Shown one piece after another: positions 11,401 to 22,814 of a stretch of 64,000 bases of DNA. The translations under genes were made by a program, and so were the position numbers. The notes beneath the pieces were generated by a model. That model saw only the letters and a list, made by a program, of their open reading frames with translations. It was not told the DNA's origin and ran no database searches. The stretch is from Synchiropus splendidus (taxonomy: Eukaryota; Chordata; Actinopteri; Syngnathiformes; Callionymidae). The stretch covers positions 15,930,366 to 15,994,365 of the forward strand of contig NC_071343.1 in assembly GCF_027744825.2 (NCBI RefSeq), written 5' to 3'. Every line of letters begins with the position of its first letter. Positions within the stretch are counted from its first letter, which is position 1.

Positions 11401-14400
11401 TGGTTCAAGCCTTTCCACAGGCAGACTGCAGTCCCATAATATATATATATATAATTCCTGCATCTGTGAACAACATTGGTACCTGATCAATTCTATATTT
11501 TTATTGTGTCAATTAAACAACCTCAAGAATATGACGGCCATATGAGGTTGTTTATGTATCTTCTGCACCATTCGTAATGAATCAATGGGCTTCTATAAAT
11601 ACTGTTTTTATGTGTAAATAAGTCTCCTTCACGAGCTGCACAGCTACCTGCAGACGTGCGCCCTGTTGGCCGGAGATGCCAATCTGACCACAGATGAGAG
11701 GAAACAGTTCTGTCAAGAAATACTGACGTTTGCCGGCAAGTCTGGGAATGACAGTAAGTGTTTATGTGATTTTCTGTAGAGAGAGAGTTTAACTCTTAAG
11801 TATTGAAAATGTTCTTGTGGTGGCAGTCTCCTTGACCCTATTCTGACGTATGCATTTCAAATGAGCATAATCCATCCTTGAAGGTTTGTCTTGGAAGTTC
11901 ACACCATCTCAACATAGAGAGATGGGGTCTCTGCTTACATGATTCTGATAGAGCCCAGCACGTCTGTAGTAGGACCCATCCACCCCTAAACATAGAGCAC
12001 ATTCAGCATGTGACAACATCACAGGGCTTTTCGGGCAGTAAATCTTTAACCATCGGTGCAATTCAGAAAAGTTTTTTTTCAAATGATATAACTAGATTTT
12101 TACAATAAAAAATTGTGATTTGCAGCAGCAGGAGTCGTTTTGGTGTATTGAGTAAGTTAGGAAGCGTCTTTGTATTATTTACGCTTTAAGTTCAAATTTC
12201 TCTTGTCAGTGTGTTTATATAGACTATTTTGGAGTACGTAATGTGTTAAGTTGCAAAATAATAAATTGAAAAAAATCATCTTATTCTGGTTTTACATAGT
12301 CAATTATTTTCTGTAATGTTGGATAATAACCAGGAAATTCAAAGAGGCAGGGACAAAATCATTCATACATGGATCCTTTTTTTTTTTTTACAGTTCTACT
12401 GCGATTAAATCAAAATATTATTGTTGTATAATTGTAGTAGTAGATTGCTAGTTTTCTTTTTAAAGAAACTAACATTTATGGCGGTAATGAGCAGATGGGG
12501 CACCATTCAACATCTCTTTTTTCGTCTACACGTTTCTCTGCAGTTCAAAAGGTAACTCTAAGTATGGGAGTCTTTGCCCAGCTCACGCGCCTCCAGTTCC
12601 ACCCAGCCACCGCCTCCGTCCACTCTGGAGCTGCCCTCCAGGTGGAGCTGACTCTGCGGTGTTTGATGCCAGTGACGATGCACATCCAGCAGCTGGTTGC
12701 CAGCGTCCACTTTGACCTGGAGCGAGGAGGGTCTGTAGGGAGGGCCAAGGGAGGACAGAAACAGACTCTTCCAGGGACAGTAGACTTTAACCCGTCTAAC
12801 TCATCGGCCGGTCCTCCCTCCTCAAATGTGGGCCCTTTGTTAGAACTAGATGAGATCCAGGACAGGAGTCCCTCGGACAATTCGCTCAACTCTACCGGCG
12901 TAGTGTGTAAGAACACACACTTGATCATTCGTCGTCATGACAGCAACTCGCCGCCTGAGACCCCCAACTCGATCAGCCCCCCGACTGTGGCCATGAAGGA
13001 GGGAGCGCAGATGCTAAAAGTGCAGGATGTGACGTTAAAGCCAGGAGATAACGCCGTCACATATACAGCACCAGTGAGTCACTCGATTTTTAGCGGAAAC
13101 CTTCCACATGACGATCTGAGTCTCATGTTTGTCTCTGTGTTCTCCGAGCAGAGTGGGCAACCTGGTACCTACACGCTACGGCAGCTGTGCGCCACTGTGG
13201 GTCAGGTGCAGTTCGTGCTTCCTCATATCTACCCATCGGTCCAGTATGAAGTCTACTCTCAGGAGCCCCAGCTGACAGTGGAGCCTCTCTCAGGTGAGTC
13301 AGCAACTTTACACATGTGAAGAGTAGGGTTGGGCGATATGGACAAAAAAAGTTAGCACGCTAAATATAGTAATTACGACGATCACAATAATTATCACCAT
13401 AAATCCATTTTCCTTCTATGCCATGTCTCTCTCTTAAAATGGTTTCCTGATGAAAATCATTACTGGAGTTTTTTGGAAAATTTTATTTGTTGTCTAAATA
13501 TAATAGTTAACCAAGTGTAGAGACGAGAAATCCAATGTTTCATGTCTCTCGCGGAACCCGGTCGTTTTATTTAGGGGTTAAATTGAGCCGTCTGTCTGCT
13601 TTATCTCTTTATAAATGATCACTTAGTCATATTCTATTCTCAAAATCATGATCATACAAACTGTCAGTCCTTCCTCTTGTGTGAATATTTTCACAATTAT
13701 CGCTCCTAAAATTGTTGTTTTGCTTTGCCTTTAAATATTGCACAAACATTTTAGAATTTGTTGATGGTCCCTAACTGATGCCGGGTCGTAGCATTAGTGC
13801 TGCCTGTGATAGTGTGTCCGTGATCAGTGAACCCTAGTTGGGCATGCGGAAGATCCAATATCCAACTATTTTCACCTCGGTTTTTGGCCGTGGCGCCAGT
13901 GCAGCGTGGGATCTGCATGTGTTGATGTGAACCAAGGCAGACGACTGCGTCAGAGAACCTATGAGGACCACTCCATCTCAGATCCAGAGACTCAGAGTCG
14001 ACCAGTGTCATTATCAAAGGTTCCCTGTATTAAAAATAAGTTTAAAACTACCATCGTGAACCAAAGTCCACCACACTCGGCGCCGCGCTGTCACGGTCTC
14101 CAGCTCACGTGTGCAAGTCCAATGCAGCGAGTGTGTTTAGCGACTTAATAGTGAGATGCAGAACTGTCATCGTGGAGACTGTGTTTGGCGGTGAATTGTG
14201 TACGTGTATTGTATTGTAAGTTATCACCCATCCCTCGTGAAGAGAGTCACGCCATTTGTGTTCTTGAGAGTTTTTTTTTTCCTTTATATCACCTGACATG
14301 CCCAATTTTCCCGTAGCCCCTCTCCCTTACTGAAGCTTGATGTCATAAAGAGGAGGAAAGGGGCGTGTCAAGCTCGCTCTGAATTAGACCTGTCAGTGGA

Positions 14401-17395
14401 ATGACTTTGTCTATGTGATATATTAGCCCAGTAATTAGTTTCAACATCATTGTCAACAGTGATGAAACACTAACACATCATATCAAAGCAGGTACACCCA
14501 TCTAAATGTAATGAACACTTCAACTGGAATGTAAAACGTTTATGTGTGTGTGTGTGTGTGCTGTTTGACCTGCCAAAACACTCTCTTTGTGAGGACATTA
14601 CACTGAAGACTTTAAAAGAACTGGGTCATTACCATGAGGTATAAGTTTGGTTCAGAGTCCTGGTTAAGGTTAGTTATAAGGTTAGTTAAAACTACAAATA
14701 GCTGGCTTTTAGTTTAGGGTGAGAGGCTGGGGAAAGCATTAAGTCAATAACAGTCCTCTCTAAGACAGGACGTATTTTGTTGCCAGATTTTTCTTGGCAC
14801 TTTGAGTGATCTCACAGAGTGAAATGAACAGTCTCACACAGTTCATTTCATCTCCGCTGCGCATTTTAATCTGCGTTCAGGCTGCGCTGCACGGTGTTTG
14901 ATGGAGTCACACACCACTATTTGGCTTTGGTGACTCTTCACCCCATAGCTTGGTGTTGCCTTTTTTCAGTATTCGGCCACGAATGTTCGGTACTTCCCTA
15001 TAAAGTGTTCTGAAAAAATAAATAACTTTAGTTGTGAACCAATGTGGTTGCAGTTATTTCTCTCCTCTGTGCTTCAGAGCCGCTGCTGGCTGGTCTACCA
15101 CAGATGGTGAAGTTCACTCTTCTGACCGGTCACTACTCTGTGAAGAAAGGAGACGCCCTGCAGCTCAGCAACACTGATACTATGCCCATCCTTCCATCCA
15201 CCAGCTGTACCGCACAGATCAGCAACCCTGCTGCAGGTTAGTCATAGCACCATGGTGAAACCGTTGAGAGTGCGCTGTCTCATTTCTGCCACTGTGAACC
15301 CTTCAGAGCTGGTGGGGGAAAGTGTCCTCTCCATCCAATCTTCTGAGAAGGTCACCAGTATCAGCCTACCCGCCACGCCTCCCTATCACACGCTTGTGTT
15401 CCACCTGGAGGTGCTGTGCATCATCCCATCTGGACTGGACCGGCCCAGCAACGAGCGGCTGACCAACGGGGAGGTCCGCCACCGGCCGCGCCGCTACAGT
15501 CACCCTGACACGCCCATGACGGCCATCGACCAGCGGGTAGGGCTGCTGTGTTTCCTCCTTCCCCTCCAGACTACATTCCTTCATCAACCTTTATTGTCCC
15601 CCTCAGATGTCCATCGACTGCCCGTGGTCCATCTACTCCACCCTGCTGGCGCTCACCTTCTACATCCCCTTCAAGACTAAACACTCACTGCTTTCCGCTG
15701 GTAACAGGTCAGTCTCACCTCCCCCTCCAGGATTTGAGCGCACACTTCATGTGTTCACTGGTCTTTCCACAGAAAATATGTCCAGGTGTGTGTACAGAAC
15801 GTGTCAGAGGTGGATTTCTCACTCGCGGAGCTGAAGCTGTCAGAGAAGCAGCAGTCGGGTCTGGAGCTGCAGTCCCTAAACACCACTTCAAAACAGGTGA
15901 GCAGCACCTGCAGTGGTCGTACTGCACTGTCATGAGTCAGGTGTGGCTCCACCTGTACTGATCCTGTCTGCGCTCTGGACAGCTTCTATGCAGCAAACAC
16001 AGTCTCTTCTGCTTGTGGGAGGTGAGGTGGAAGGACGACCTGCCCTCGTGCCTGCAGTGCGTTTTCTCCGCCAACTTCTCGTCCCCCGACCAAGACGTCT
16101 CTGCCTTCAAGCCTTTCCTCTACCAGTTCCAACTGGAGAGAGTCATTGTAAGTCCAGCGCTTTGCCGTCCGCCAGCGACGCCTTTTCTGACCGTCTCTTG
16201 TCAGACTTTGTACAGCGTCCGAGCAGAGATCATGCCGCCGGCGGGAGAGCTGTACTGTCGCTCCGGCTCCCTCTGCGGGCTGGAGGTTTGTATAACACGA
16301 CTGACGGAGCCTGCCGAGGGGGAGTTGGTCGAGGACAGCAAGACAGACTCTGATGGGCTGAAAACCACCAAGCTGATGTATGAAGGTAGGACAGTAGACG
16401 TGCAGGAAAACATCAGCGCGCCAACGTGTCACAGTTTTTAATGTCCATGTATCATAAACAGATGCTCGGGAATGTAGATCAGTCAGTCAGTCGACGACGT
16501 CACCTCAAAACATCTAGTTCCGCCAACAGCATCTTTCACAGAAAGTAAACATGAAAGTGTGTGTGTGAACACTGTCATTAAAGTTTAGCATGCTGCAACA
16601 CCAATTACAATGAGTCACGACTTAGCAGCAGTTCAGTGTGTCAAATAATAAACCAGTTCTTCTGAAAATAATATTGTCAGTTGTAGGTCTTTTTTCCCTA
16701 TAAATAATGTGCCTTGTTATAACAGACATTAGAATCTATCCATGTACTTTGGCGATACGACTCATACAGCTGGTCTGATGTCCGTGTGCGCCCACAGTGG
16801 CGGACAGCAGCAGCAACTGGGCCGTGTGTGGGAAGAGCTCAGGGATGGTGCTGATGCCCATGAAAGCCAACGCCACCCACAAAGTACAGATCGAGGTGAT
16901 GCCTCTGTTCGCTGGACACCTTCCTTTCCCCAAAATCAAAGTGCTCAAGTACCTGCCCCACACTGCAGCACCCCCCCAGCCTGATCCAGGTGAGAGAGAC
17001 TGCAGGCGTGTGGGAGTGACATCGCCTCTTTTTCAGTCGCATGGTCATTAAACTGAAATTACTGTGTCATTATCTCATTTATACTCAAGTGTCAAACTAG
17101 ATTCATTGTCACAGTTGGAGTCATGCCAGAATCGTTGTGCTCCACAGACAGCTGCGTGGAGAACGACAGCCTGTCTCTGCTGGACAAGACGCTGGATGAC
17201 CAGGCGGACACGGCCAGCATCCGCAGCCGCGGCAGCGTTCACTCGGTGGGCAGCGGCGATCAGCAGCAGAAGGGCGTGGCCATGCCTCGCCTGGAGCCCT
17301 TCAGCCTGGGGCAGGTGTTCAACCACAGTCACGCGCAGCAGGTCCTGGTGCTGCCCACCACCGACGACCACATCATGGAGGTCAACGCCACATGA
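2492..17395 (+). CDS. trappc10: TRAPPC10, trafficking protein particle complex subunit 10
   Basis: Subunit of the TRAPPII tethering complex, which activates Rab GTPases at the Golgi and in endosomal recycling. Coding exons: 2492-2552, 4328-4409, 5584-5719, 7671-7870, 8321-8516, 8717-8828, 8897-9144, 9539-9685, 9760-9874, 10586-10662, 10740-10831, 11128-11268, 11623-11753, 12544-13073, 13152-13293, 15078-15236, 15307-15536, 15607-15707, 15773-15896, 15983-16147, 16205-16385, 16798-16989, 17148-17395. They total 3810 nt in one open frame, 1269 residues; the human protein has 1259. Landmarks: IYTMENKPIVTC and CAGDQ near the N terminus, NKALLTFPFLHIYW (exon 3), MSFTKNLG (exon 5), RQCTLLIFLQRPWEV (exon 7), PGTYTLRQLCA (exon 15), SIDCPWSIYST (exon 18) and PLFAGHLPF (exon 22). 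All introns are GT-AG; many are under 100 bp. The start was chosen because the residues before YTMENKP fit the family. Introns 1-3 (1-2 kb) hold nothing I recognise. Confidence 0.97.
13074..13151 (+). other. TRAPPC10 mini-intron 14, in-frame and stop-free
   Basis: A 78-bp intron between TYTAP (exon 14) and SGQPGTY (exon 15), with GTGAGT donor and CCGAGCAG acceptor. It is a multiple of three and has no stop codon, so unspliced reading continues for 26 extra residues. Known family members join these exons directly, so I read it as an intron. Confidence 0.8.
13324..14236. mobile_element. hAT-type DNA element in TRAPPC10 intron 15
   Basis: A 913-bp insert flanked by a perfect 8-bp direct repeat GTGAAGAG (13316-13323 and 14237-14244), the target-site duplication length of hAT elements. 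Its ends are inverted: left TAGGGTTGGGCGATA, right (reverse complement) GAGGGATGGGTGATA, 12 of 15 matching. Small frames inside have no transposase signature, so it is non-autonomous. The GGGCGATA terminal motif resembles repeats common in fish genomes; the family name is not certain. Confidence 0.8.
14541..14780. repeat. TG microsatellite plus dispersed fish repeat in intron 15
   Basis: A (TG)n run at about 14543-14560 is followed by a segment with GGTTCAGAGTCCTGGTTAAG and GGGTGAGAGGC. The same segment recurs beyond the gene at 18477-18540, so it is a dispersed repeat. Confidence 0.6.
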
Positions 17396-17870
17396 CCCTG
17401 GTGGTCAGATGGCCTCTTGTAGGACTGAAGCCCGGTTCTGGAAGGACCCTGCCAAGCTTTCCCTCCAGGGCCCATCAGGTTCACGAGTCCATGACAAAGA
17501 CAGTCAGAACACTGATGTGATGTGGACTCTCCCTCCCCCCTCTAGAGCATGAAACGTTCATACGGACCAGACCCACGGAAGAGCCAACAACATCTGCTGA
17601 TTAATTTAAAATCATGTTTCTTTGCCATACTGTGTACATAGCTCAACGGATTTATAGATGGAAATATATGAATATATCTATGGAAGTGAAACCTGGCACT
17701 CTCCGACTCTCCCTGGAAGCACCAAAGCTCTAAGTGTGTGAATGCAGCTTCTCGAGTGCCGTCACTGTGACTGTGTCCATCTGTTCTCATGGAATCATCG
17801 CTTTGACTTCTCTGTCTCGGTCAGGTTTCAGGAGCTTTTGGAAAATAAAACTGATCAAGTCTTGCTGCTT
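17396..17870 (+). terminator. TRAPPC10 3' UTR and poly(A) signal
   Basis: After the TGA at 17393-17395 the first canonical AATAAA is at 17844-17849, giving a 3' UTR of roughly 470 nt if cleavage follows about 20 nt later. No other gene begins before it. Confidence 0.7.
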
Positions 17871-18212
17871 GTCGGTTGTAAAGCTTTGCTACGGATGTAG
17901 AAGAGACAAGGTGTCGAATCAGCTGCCAATATTGGTCACATATCAGGAGCTGGGCTGGTGAGGCTTCATGAAACACTGTCCTCATTTTCTGAGCTCAGGA
18001 GGTGGCGCGCTCGGTTTGAAAAGTGATGTGAGGTTTCATTTACTGTTGTTCAAAGCCAAAGAGTGGCATCCAAAGATGAGGACACTGTTTCATGAAGCCT
18101 CACTGTTCCATCTGGATTGTTCAGGCTTTAAATCACTGCAACACCCGGGTCAAGAGTGAGACCTTGAAAATAACCACTCATTCTCTCTAGTCTGGGAGAC
18201 AACTTGCCGTGT

Positions 18213-18238
18213 CACACACACACACACACACACACACA
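18213..18238. repeat. (CA)n microsatellite
   Basis: Thirteen CA units in a row, downstream of TRAPPC10. Confidence 0.95.
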
Positions 18239-18469
18239 AAATTCTTCCCCATATTCAAACAGACAGAACATACAGTGTGTGACATTGAGAACGCAACACG
18301 CTTCTGCAACTGTGCCTTGCTGTCTGGCGGTCTCTGTCATTTGTTTCTTTACTGTAAATTACATTTAAAACTAGAGATATTCTTATTATTATGACTCATT
18401 TTTCTTGTGCCTGAACGGTTTATGATTAAGAGGATTAAAATGTCAGTAAAATGTATTATAATTGGGATT

Positions 18470-18660
18470 AAGTGTGGTTCAGAGTCCTGGTTCAGGTTAG
18501 CCATGTGTTTTGGATGGTTAAGGGTGAGAGGCATTGAGAGGTCCTCACAAAAATAGTGAAACGTGTGTGTGTTGTGGGGACCAACGCTTGACAAAACACC
18601 ATCCTTGACTTTGTGGGGACATTTGGCTGGTCCCCACGAGGTTGAGTCTCAGTAAAGCCG
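18470..18660. repeat. Dispersed repeat copy with GTGGGGACC motifs
   Basis: Shares GGTTCAGAGTCCTGGTT and GGGTGAGAGGC with the intron-15 copy at about 14650-14740. It adds GTGGGGACC on both strands and a GTGTGTGT stretch. No coding potential is evident. Confidence 0.55.
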
Positions 18661-19696
18661 CAACTCTTCTGTCCTCCCACTTCATCTGACGCTCTTGTTC
18701 GAGAGGGAGCTGTTGTGCAACCTAGTCAGTGAGGGGAACTCGGAAGCGTCTGTCCATTCTGATGTACGATGCCAAATAGACAGAGACGTCTCTTGCACAC
18801 ATGACACATCATTCGACGCACACTGTACAATCCACTTGAGCTGAAGCCCACTAAAGCAGTCGAGCCTGCCGAAGGAGGCACCTGCCATCTTGTTTGTCCA
18901 TAAAAGATTTGGCAAGTCAGCAGACAGTGGCTAATGGCTACTTTTAAAAAATGATCTTGCTAAGCTCAATGGAAATGTTTTCAACTGAGGTGATGAGAAA
19001 AAGAGACATCAGGACAGAGAAAAAAATCCGACTTTTTTAGTAAATGCCACGGCCTTCGGTTTGCGTTCTCACCAGCGTTGGAAAAAATGTTGCGCTAAAT
19101 ATTGAACAGCAAACAGCAGACTTAGTGGATAGTAGCAGAGGTGCGTAATGATTTCTTCAACACATGACAATGTGATGCCCAACTCCAGCAATTCTTAATG
19201 ATTTTATATTTGTCCTGAATTGAGACCCGAGTCGATGACTTGACTCCGCACACTTGTTTCTTACATAGGTTTTCTTACAAGTCTGCCTGTGTTCACACAT
19301 GTGAAAGCATTAAGAACCAAATAGCAAAGCACATTTTCAGACCTCTGAACTCATTATAACTATAGTATAATAATGAATATAATAACTAATATTAAATACA
19401 GTTATGACTTCAGCTATAATCTTAAAGCCTGTACTAATCAGATGATGGCTAATGTTAAAGATAAATAAATACATCAAAATATATAAAATATGAGATTTAA
19501 ATTGAAATGTAAAATATGGTAAAAAAATCATTCAAATATTATAACACATAGTTAACTTCAAATACTAAATCAATGCATTTCCTCGCCCAGTCGTGAAAGG
19601 GTGAAGTGGACCACAGATGAAAGCAACATTGCTGAGGGTTCACCTCCGGTTTTAATTCTCAGTTTTATTTCTATCAACTCAAACCTTTCATGAAAT
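18661..19696. other. Intergenic, TRAPPC10 to lectin array
   Basis: No gene recognised. From about 19,420 to 19,690 the sequence is a diverged version of material that recurs at about 40,180-40,400 and 56,890-57,080 between later lectins, so the array edge begins here rather than at the first promoter. Confidence 0.5.
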
Positions 19697-20738
19697 GTGT
19701 TACATCAAAATAAATGAATAATCCGGATGAAAAGAGCCTTGCTGCAGCACAAATACATGTTCATCCTCCAAGTTAACATGCAACTGAGTCAATGATGTGT
19801 CTAATGATGGTGTTGTATGACACTAAATGCTGTGTGGCTGTTTAAATGGGAGTTGAGCAACAATCCAGGTGAGGATGAGTGGAATGCTGATCACTGAGAC
19901 ACGATTGGAACTGGCACCGACTGTTGGTGGTTTCACCCCGACAGATAGTTGAAGAGTCACTGAGAGAAACGATGACATTCTTCACCAACTCTGACGCCAG
20001 GAACCAGACGGAAACCTAGAGAATGAGATGAGCTGTGTGAGGCTGCTGGATCGAAACACAGGGCCGTCAACATCAGGGCAGGACGACTGCATTTCACCTG
20101 AGACCTGAGAACTTTCATGGTTCAGGAAGCTTAAGAATGAATCTTGTTACAAAGTGTCATGATTCAGTAACATTATAAAAATAATCTGTTTTTTCACTGC
20201 ATATTTTCATGGGATGTAGATTTGTTTTGAGGCTCTCAGAATAAAATGTGTTCCCAGAAAATGTGATAGAAAAACACGTTGAGACTTCATGAGAGAGGAA
20301 AAAAATGAAAGGAAAAGAGAAATTTAAATCCAAATACGAGGAACATTAATAAGGGTGAGTAAGATTAGGGCTGGTAATGAATGATGCAAAAAATACAAAA
20401 TAACATCCCAGCCTCATTTTTATACATTACACTGTCACGTCTTTTGGCAAGTCATCACCGTATCCAGGGAAGTCTGCTGAAGAAAACAACACATACAATG
20501 AATGACGTGTCTTGACCTCTACAGGTGAGTTTCTCTAAACAGAACTTGGAAGAGTTCCTGGTTGGAACGTCAATGAAAGCCTGGATGTTTGAATCGGAGA
20601 CAACAAAAATGCGACCAACATAAGGTGTGACCAAATCTCCTGTGTCAAAGAAAGTGGAACAACTTCCAATTGAATAATTCATCTAATGGCTGGCCTATTT
20701 GGTGAAGGTGTGCCACAAACCAGAGCCAACTGGTGGAG
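19697..20738. repeat. Upstream cassette alpha, copy 1
   Basis: First of five alpha cassettes, from TGTTACATCAAAATAAATG to the TATA box of the following lectin. It is about 20 bp shorter than the others because it lacks a segment near 20,440. It contains a CTACAG/GTGAGT acceptor-donor-like junction near 20,520 and, on the minus strand (19978-19823), an open frame of 51 codons that is kept in all five cassettes. Confidence 0.85.
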
Positions 20739-20746
20739 TATATAAA
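20739..20746 (+). promoter_or_regulatory. TATA box, lectin copy 1
   Basis: TATATAAA in GGAGTATATAAAGAGCCGAG. The untranslated first exon would start about 25-30 bp downstream and ends at 20821 (GTGAAG before GTGAGG). The same promoter core is present before every lectin copy. Confidence 0.85.
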
Positions 20747-20928
20747 GAGCCGAGTCACCTGAGACAGTCACCAGTCGACCTTCGTCTTGCTCTACATCCC
20801 TGGGAGACAGAACCAGTGAAGGTGAGGACTCACTGACAGAGAAGGGTTTAGAAAGAGACCATGCCGTCTCAGTTTATCCCTGTTCACTCCTTCATCCTCA
20901 CGCTGGAGATGTTCCATGTCTTTTCCAG

Positions 20929-21944
20929 ATGTCCTCCTCGTCTCTGCTGCTCCTGCTGGCCTGCCTGTGCTGTGCAGTTTTGTCTGCCACCTCTGTGAGT
21001 CTTCTCAGGTCCACTGTGGTGCTCTGATGTGTGTCCATGTTGGGACTCTGACCCAGAGTGTGACTGAACTGCGTGATGTGTTGCTGTATTTCATATTGTT
21101 TTGTCTTGACAGTGCTGCTGTGAAGAGAAGCCAAAACAACCAGGTCAGTTGCTGGATCTGTCCATCAGTTATTGGGTCTCTAACCATCAGGACTCAACAG
21201 TTCAGTCTCACAAGTGTTGTTTCTGTGATCCAGTTCGCTGCTGCCGGAACGGATGGACCCAGTTTAAGGGCCGCTGCTTCATGTACCACCACTCCAAGAA
21301 GGACTGGGTTAGCGCAGAGGTACGACCCCTGTTTGTCACTTGCTACATCAACACCTGTGTAGCCAGAGATCATCTGCTGAGTCATCACTTCCTCTTCTCT
21401 CAGAAACACTGTCAGTCCCTGGGAGGAAACCTGGCTTCCATCCTCAAAGCAGGGGAGCATTTCTTTGTGCGACAGATGATCCACAGAGTGACCGGCTACT
21501 ACAACCGGGCCTGGATCGGAGGACATGACACCGTGCAGGTGAGAAGTCGGGATCTTGCTGGCTCATGATCCATCATCTACAGAGGAGATGGACTGACTTG
21601 TCTCTTCCAGGAGGGGGTCTGGCTGTGGGCTGATGGGAGCCCATGCATCTACAAGCGCTGGGCCAATAATGAACCCAACAACTACAAACATGAGCACTGC
21701 ATGGAGATGAACTGGAATGGTGAGACACTTGAGGTTGTTCAGTGGAAGCTGGAGACTCTCATCTCTCAACTGTTTAGAGCAGAGTGGAGGAGAATCCTGG
21801 AATGTACTGACCTTTGTCTTCTGGTAGCCTTCAACCTGAGGTTCTCAGTCTGACTCTCTCTTCTTACCGCCCCCTGCAGGAAACTACTGGAACGACCTCA
21901 AATGCTCCACCAAAATGTCATTCGTCTGCTCCATGGACCTGTGA
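20929..21944 (+). CDS. C-type lectin, array copy 1
   Basis: Secreted single-domain C-type lectin of 163 residues, close in layout to fish ladderlectin, nattectin and type II antifreeze-like proteins. Coding exons: 20929-20994, 21113-21143, 21234-21319, 21404-21538, 21611-21719, 21880-21944; exon 1 is untranslated and the ATG is the first codon of exon 2. Residues 1-20 or so are a signal peptide (MSSSSLLLLLACLCCAVLSA). Then comes a Cys-rich stretch (CCCEEKP, VRCC) and a long-form CTLD with GW at 39-40, WIGG at 98-101, EPN at 127-129, E134 and WND at 146-148, with Cys 35/36, 47, 64, 118, 136, 151 and 159. EPN plus WND is the complete mannose-type calcium site, so calcium-dependent sugar binding is expected. 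Copy-specific: Lys30, Lys54, Gln85, Leu149. Intron 3 (90 bp) and intron 4 (84 bp) are both in-frame and open here. AATAAA at 22078. Confidence 0.92.
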
Positions 21945-22084
21945 AGCGTCTGAAGCCTCCACCATGACTCTCTATGTTTATCACTTCTGAATTAAATCTC
22001 AGGGTGAACACTGATCATTTTTATCTTCTGGTATGTGGTGTATCACTTCTATTACAAGATGTTGTTCTTTGAACTCAAATAAAA

Positions 22085-22600
22085 CCATGAGCTTTCACAT
22101 GATCTGAGTAGTGTTTCATTGATACTAAAATAACTTCTGAATATGAATGAAACTGTCAATAAAGCAGGGTGAGCTTTGACCTATTTATCTGGCACTGGCC
22201 TGAACATTGAGTTCTTCACACATTCGTGTTTGTGTTTACATTCGTGCACATGGATGTGAATTTGATACAGTCATGAACGTACCAGTGAAAGCAGGAGTCA
22301 TGAGGGGAACACTGGACAATCCATGCCATCGTCATTTGAAGCTGAAGAAACTGGACTATTTTCTTTTATGTGATCATCAAAGGAAAGCAAAGGTTGGGCT
22401 AAGATGCCGCAAGTTTGGGCTGCATCTGTTGGGTTGTTGTGTGAGGGAAAGACTGTTTTTGATTGGTTCAGTTGGTGGAAATCTTCACCCATCCACCTTA
22501 TGCCATCAAAGCACGCAATACAGTCCTTCATTTGTGGGTAAATCTGTGTGTCATCTGCATTAAGGCGGCTGAGAGGTGGCATGTTGAGGGGTGAAAAACT
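22085..22600. repeat. 3' flank module A after copy 1, with L2-like LINE fragment (minus)
   Basis: Begins GAGCTTTCACATGATCTGAG, shared with six other copies. On the minus strand (about 22570-22320) a degenerate reverse transcriptase stretch reads ADDTQIYPQ, then WMGEDFHQLNQSKTV and LLSFDDHIKEN, the catalytic-box region of L2/CR1-type LINEs (normally YADDTQ). Confidence 0.75.
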
Positions 22601-22814
22601 CTGTGGAACGCCATGGGTAAATTCAGATTTGGAAAATGAGAACTTACAACTGGACGTTGGAGATATCAGAGCTATTACTCAACCAAACAAAGCACCATGT
22701 TTTTGATCCATTCAGGAGTGAAGGTGGTTGTGCACTGATGTCAAAGACTGCTCTCTTCGACCTCACAGAGACTCAGATTGACTCTAGAACGTCAAACTGA
22801 ACCTTTAGCTCACA
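22601..22814. other. Unassigned spacer
   Basis: About 200 bp between the LINE fragment and the beta cassette, present only after copy 1. In the later beta units a direct join (TGCATAAAGGTCTGGATT) replaces it, so those units may have lost it. No coding signal. Confidence 0.4.

Noticed and set aside
12545..12928. Minus-strand 127-codon frame in TRAPPC10 exon 14
   Set aside because: It lies opposite a long conserved coding exon; the plus-strand reading matches TRAPPC10 and explains the openness.
21600..21944. Calling the array antifreeze proteins
   Set aside because: Type II antifreeze proteins share this fold, but the complete EPN/WND calcium and sugar site and its strict conservation favour a sugar-binding lectin. 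Sequence alone does not show ice binding.
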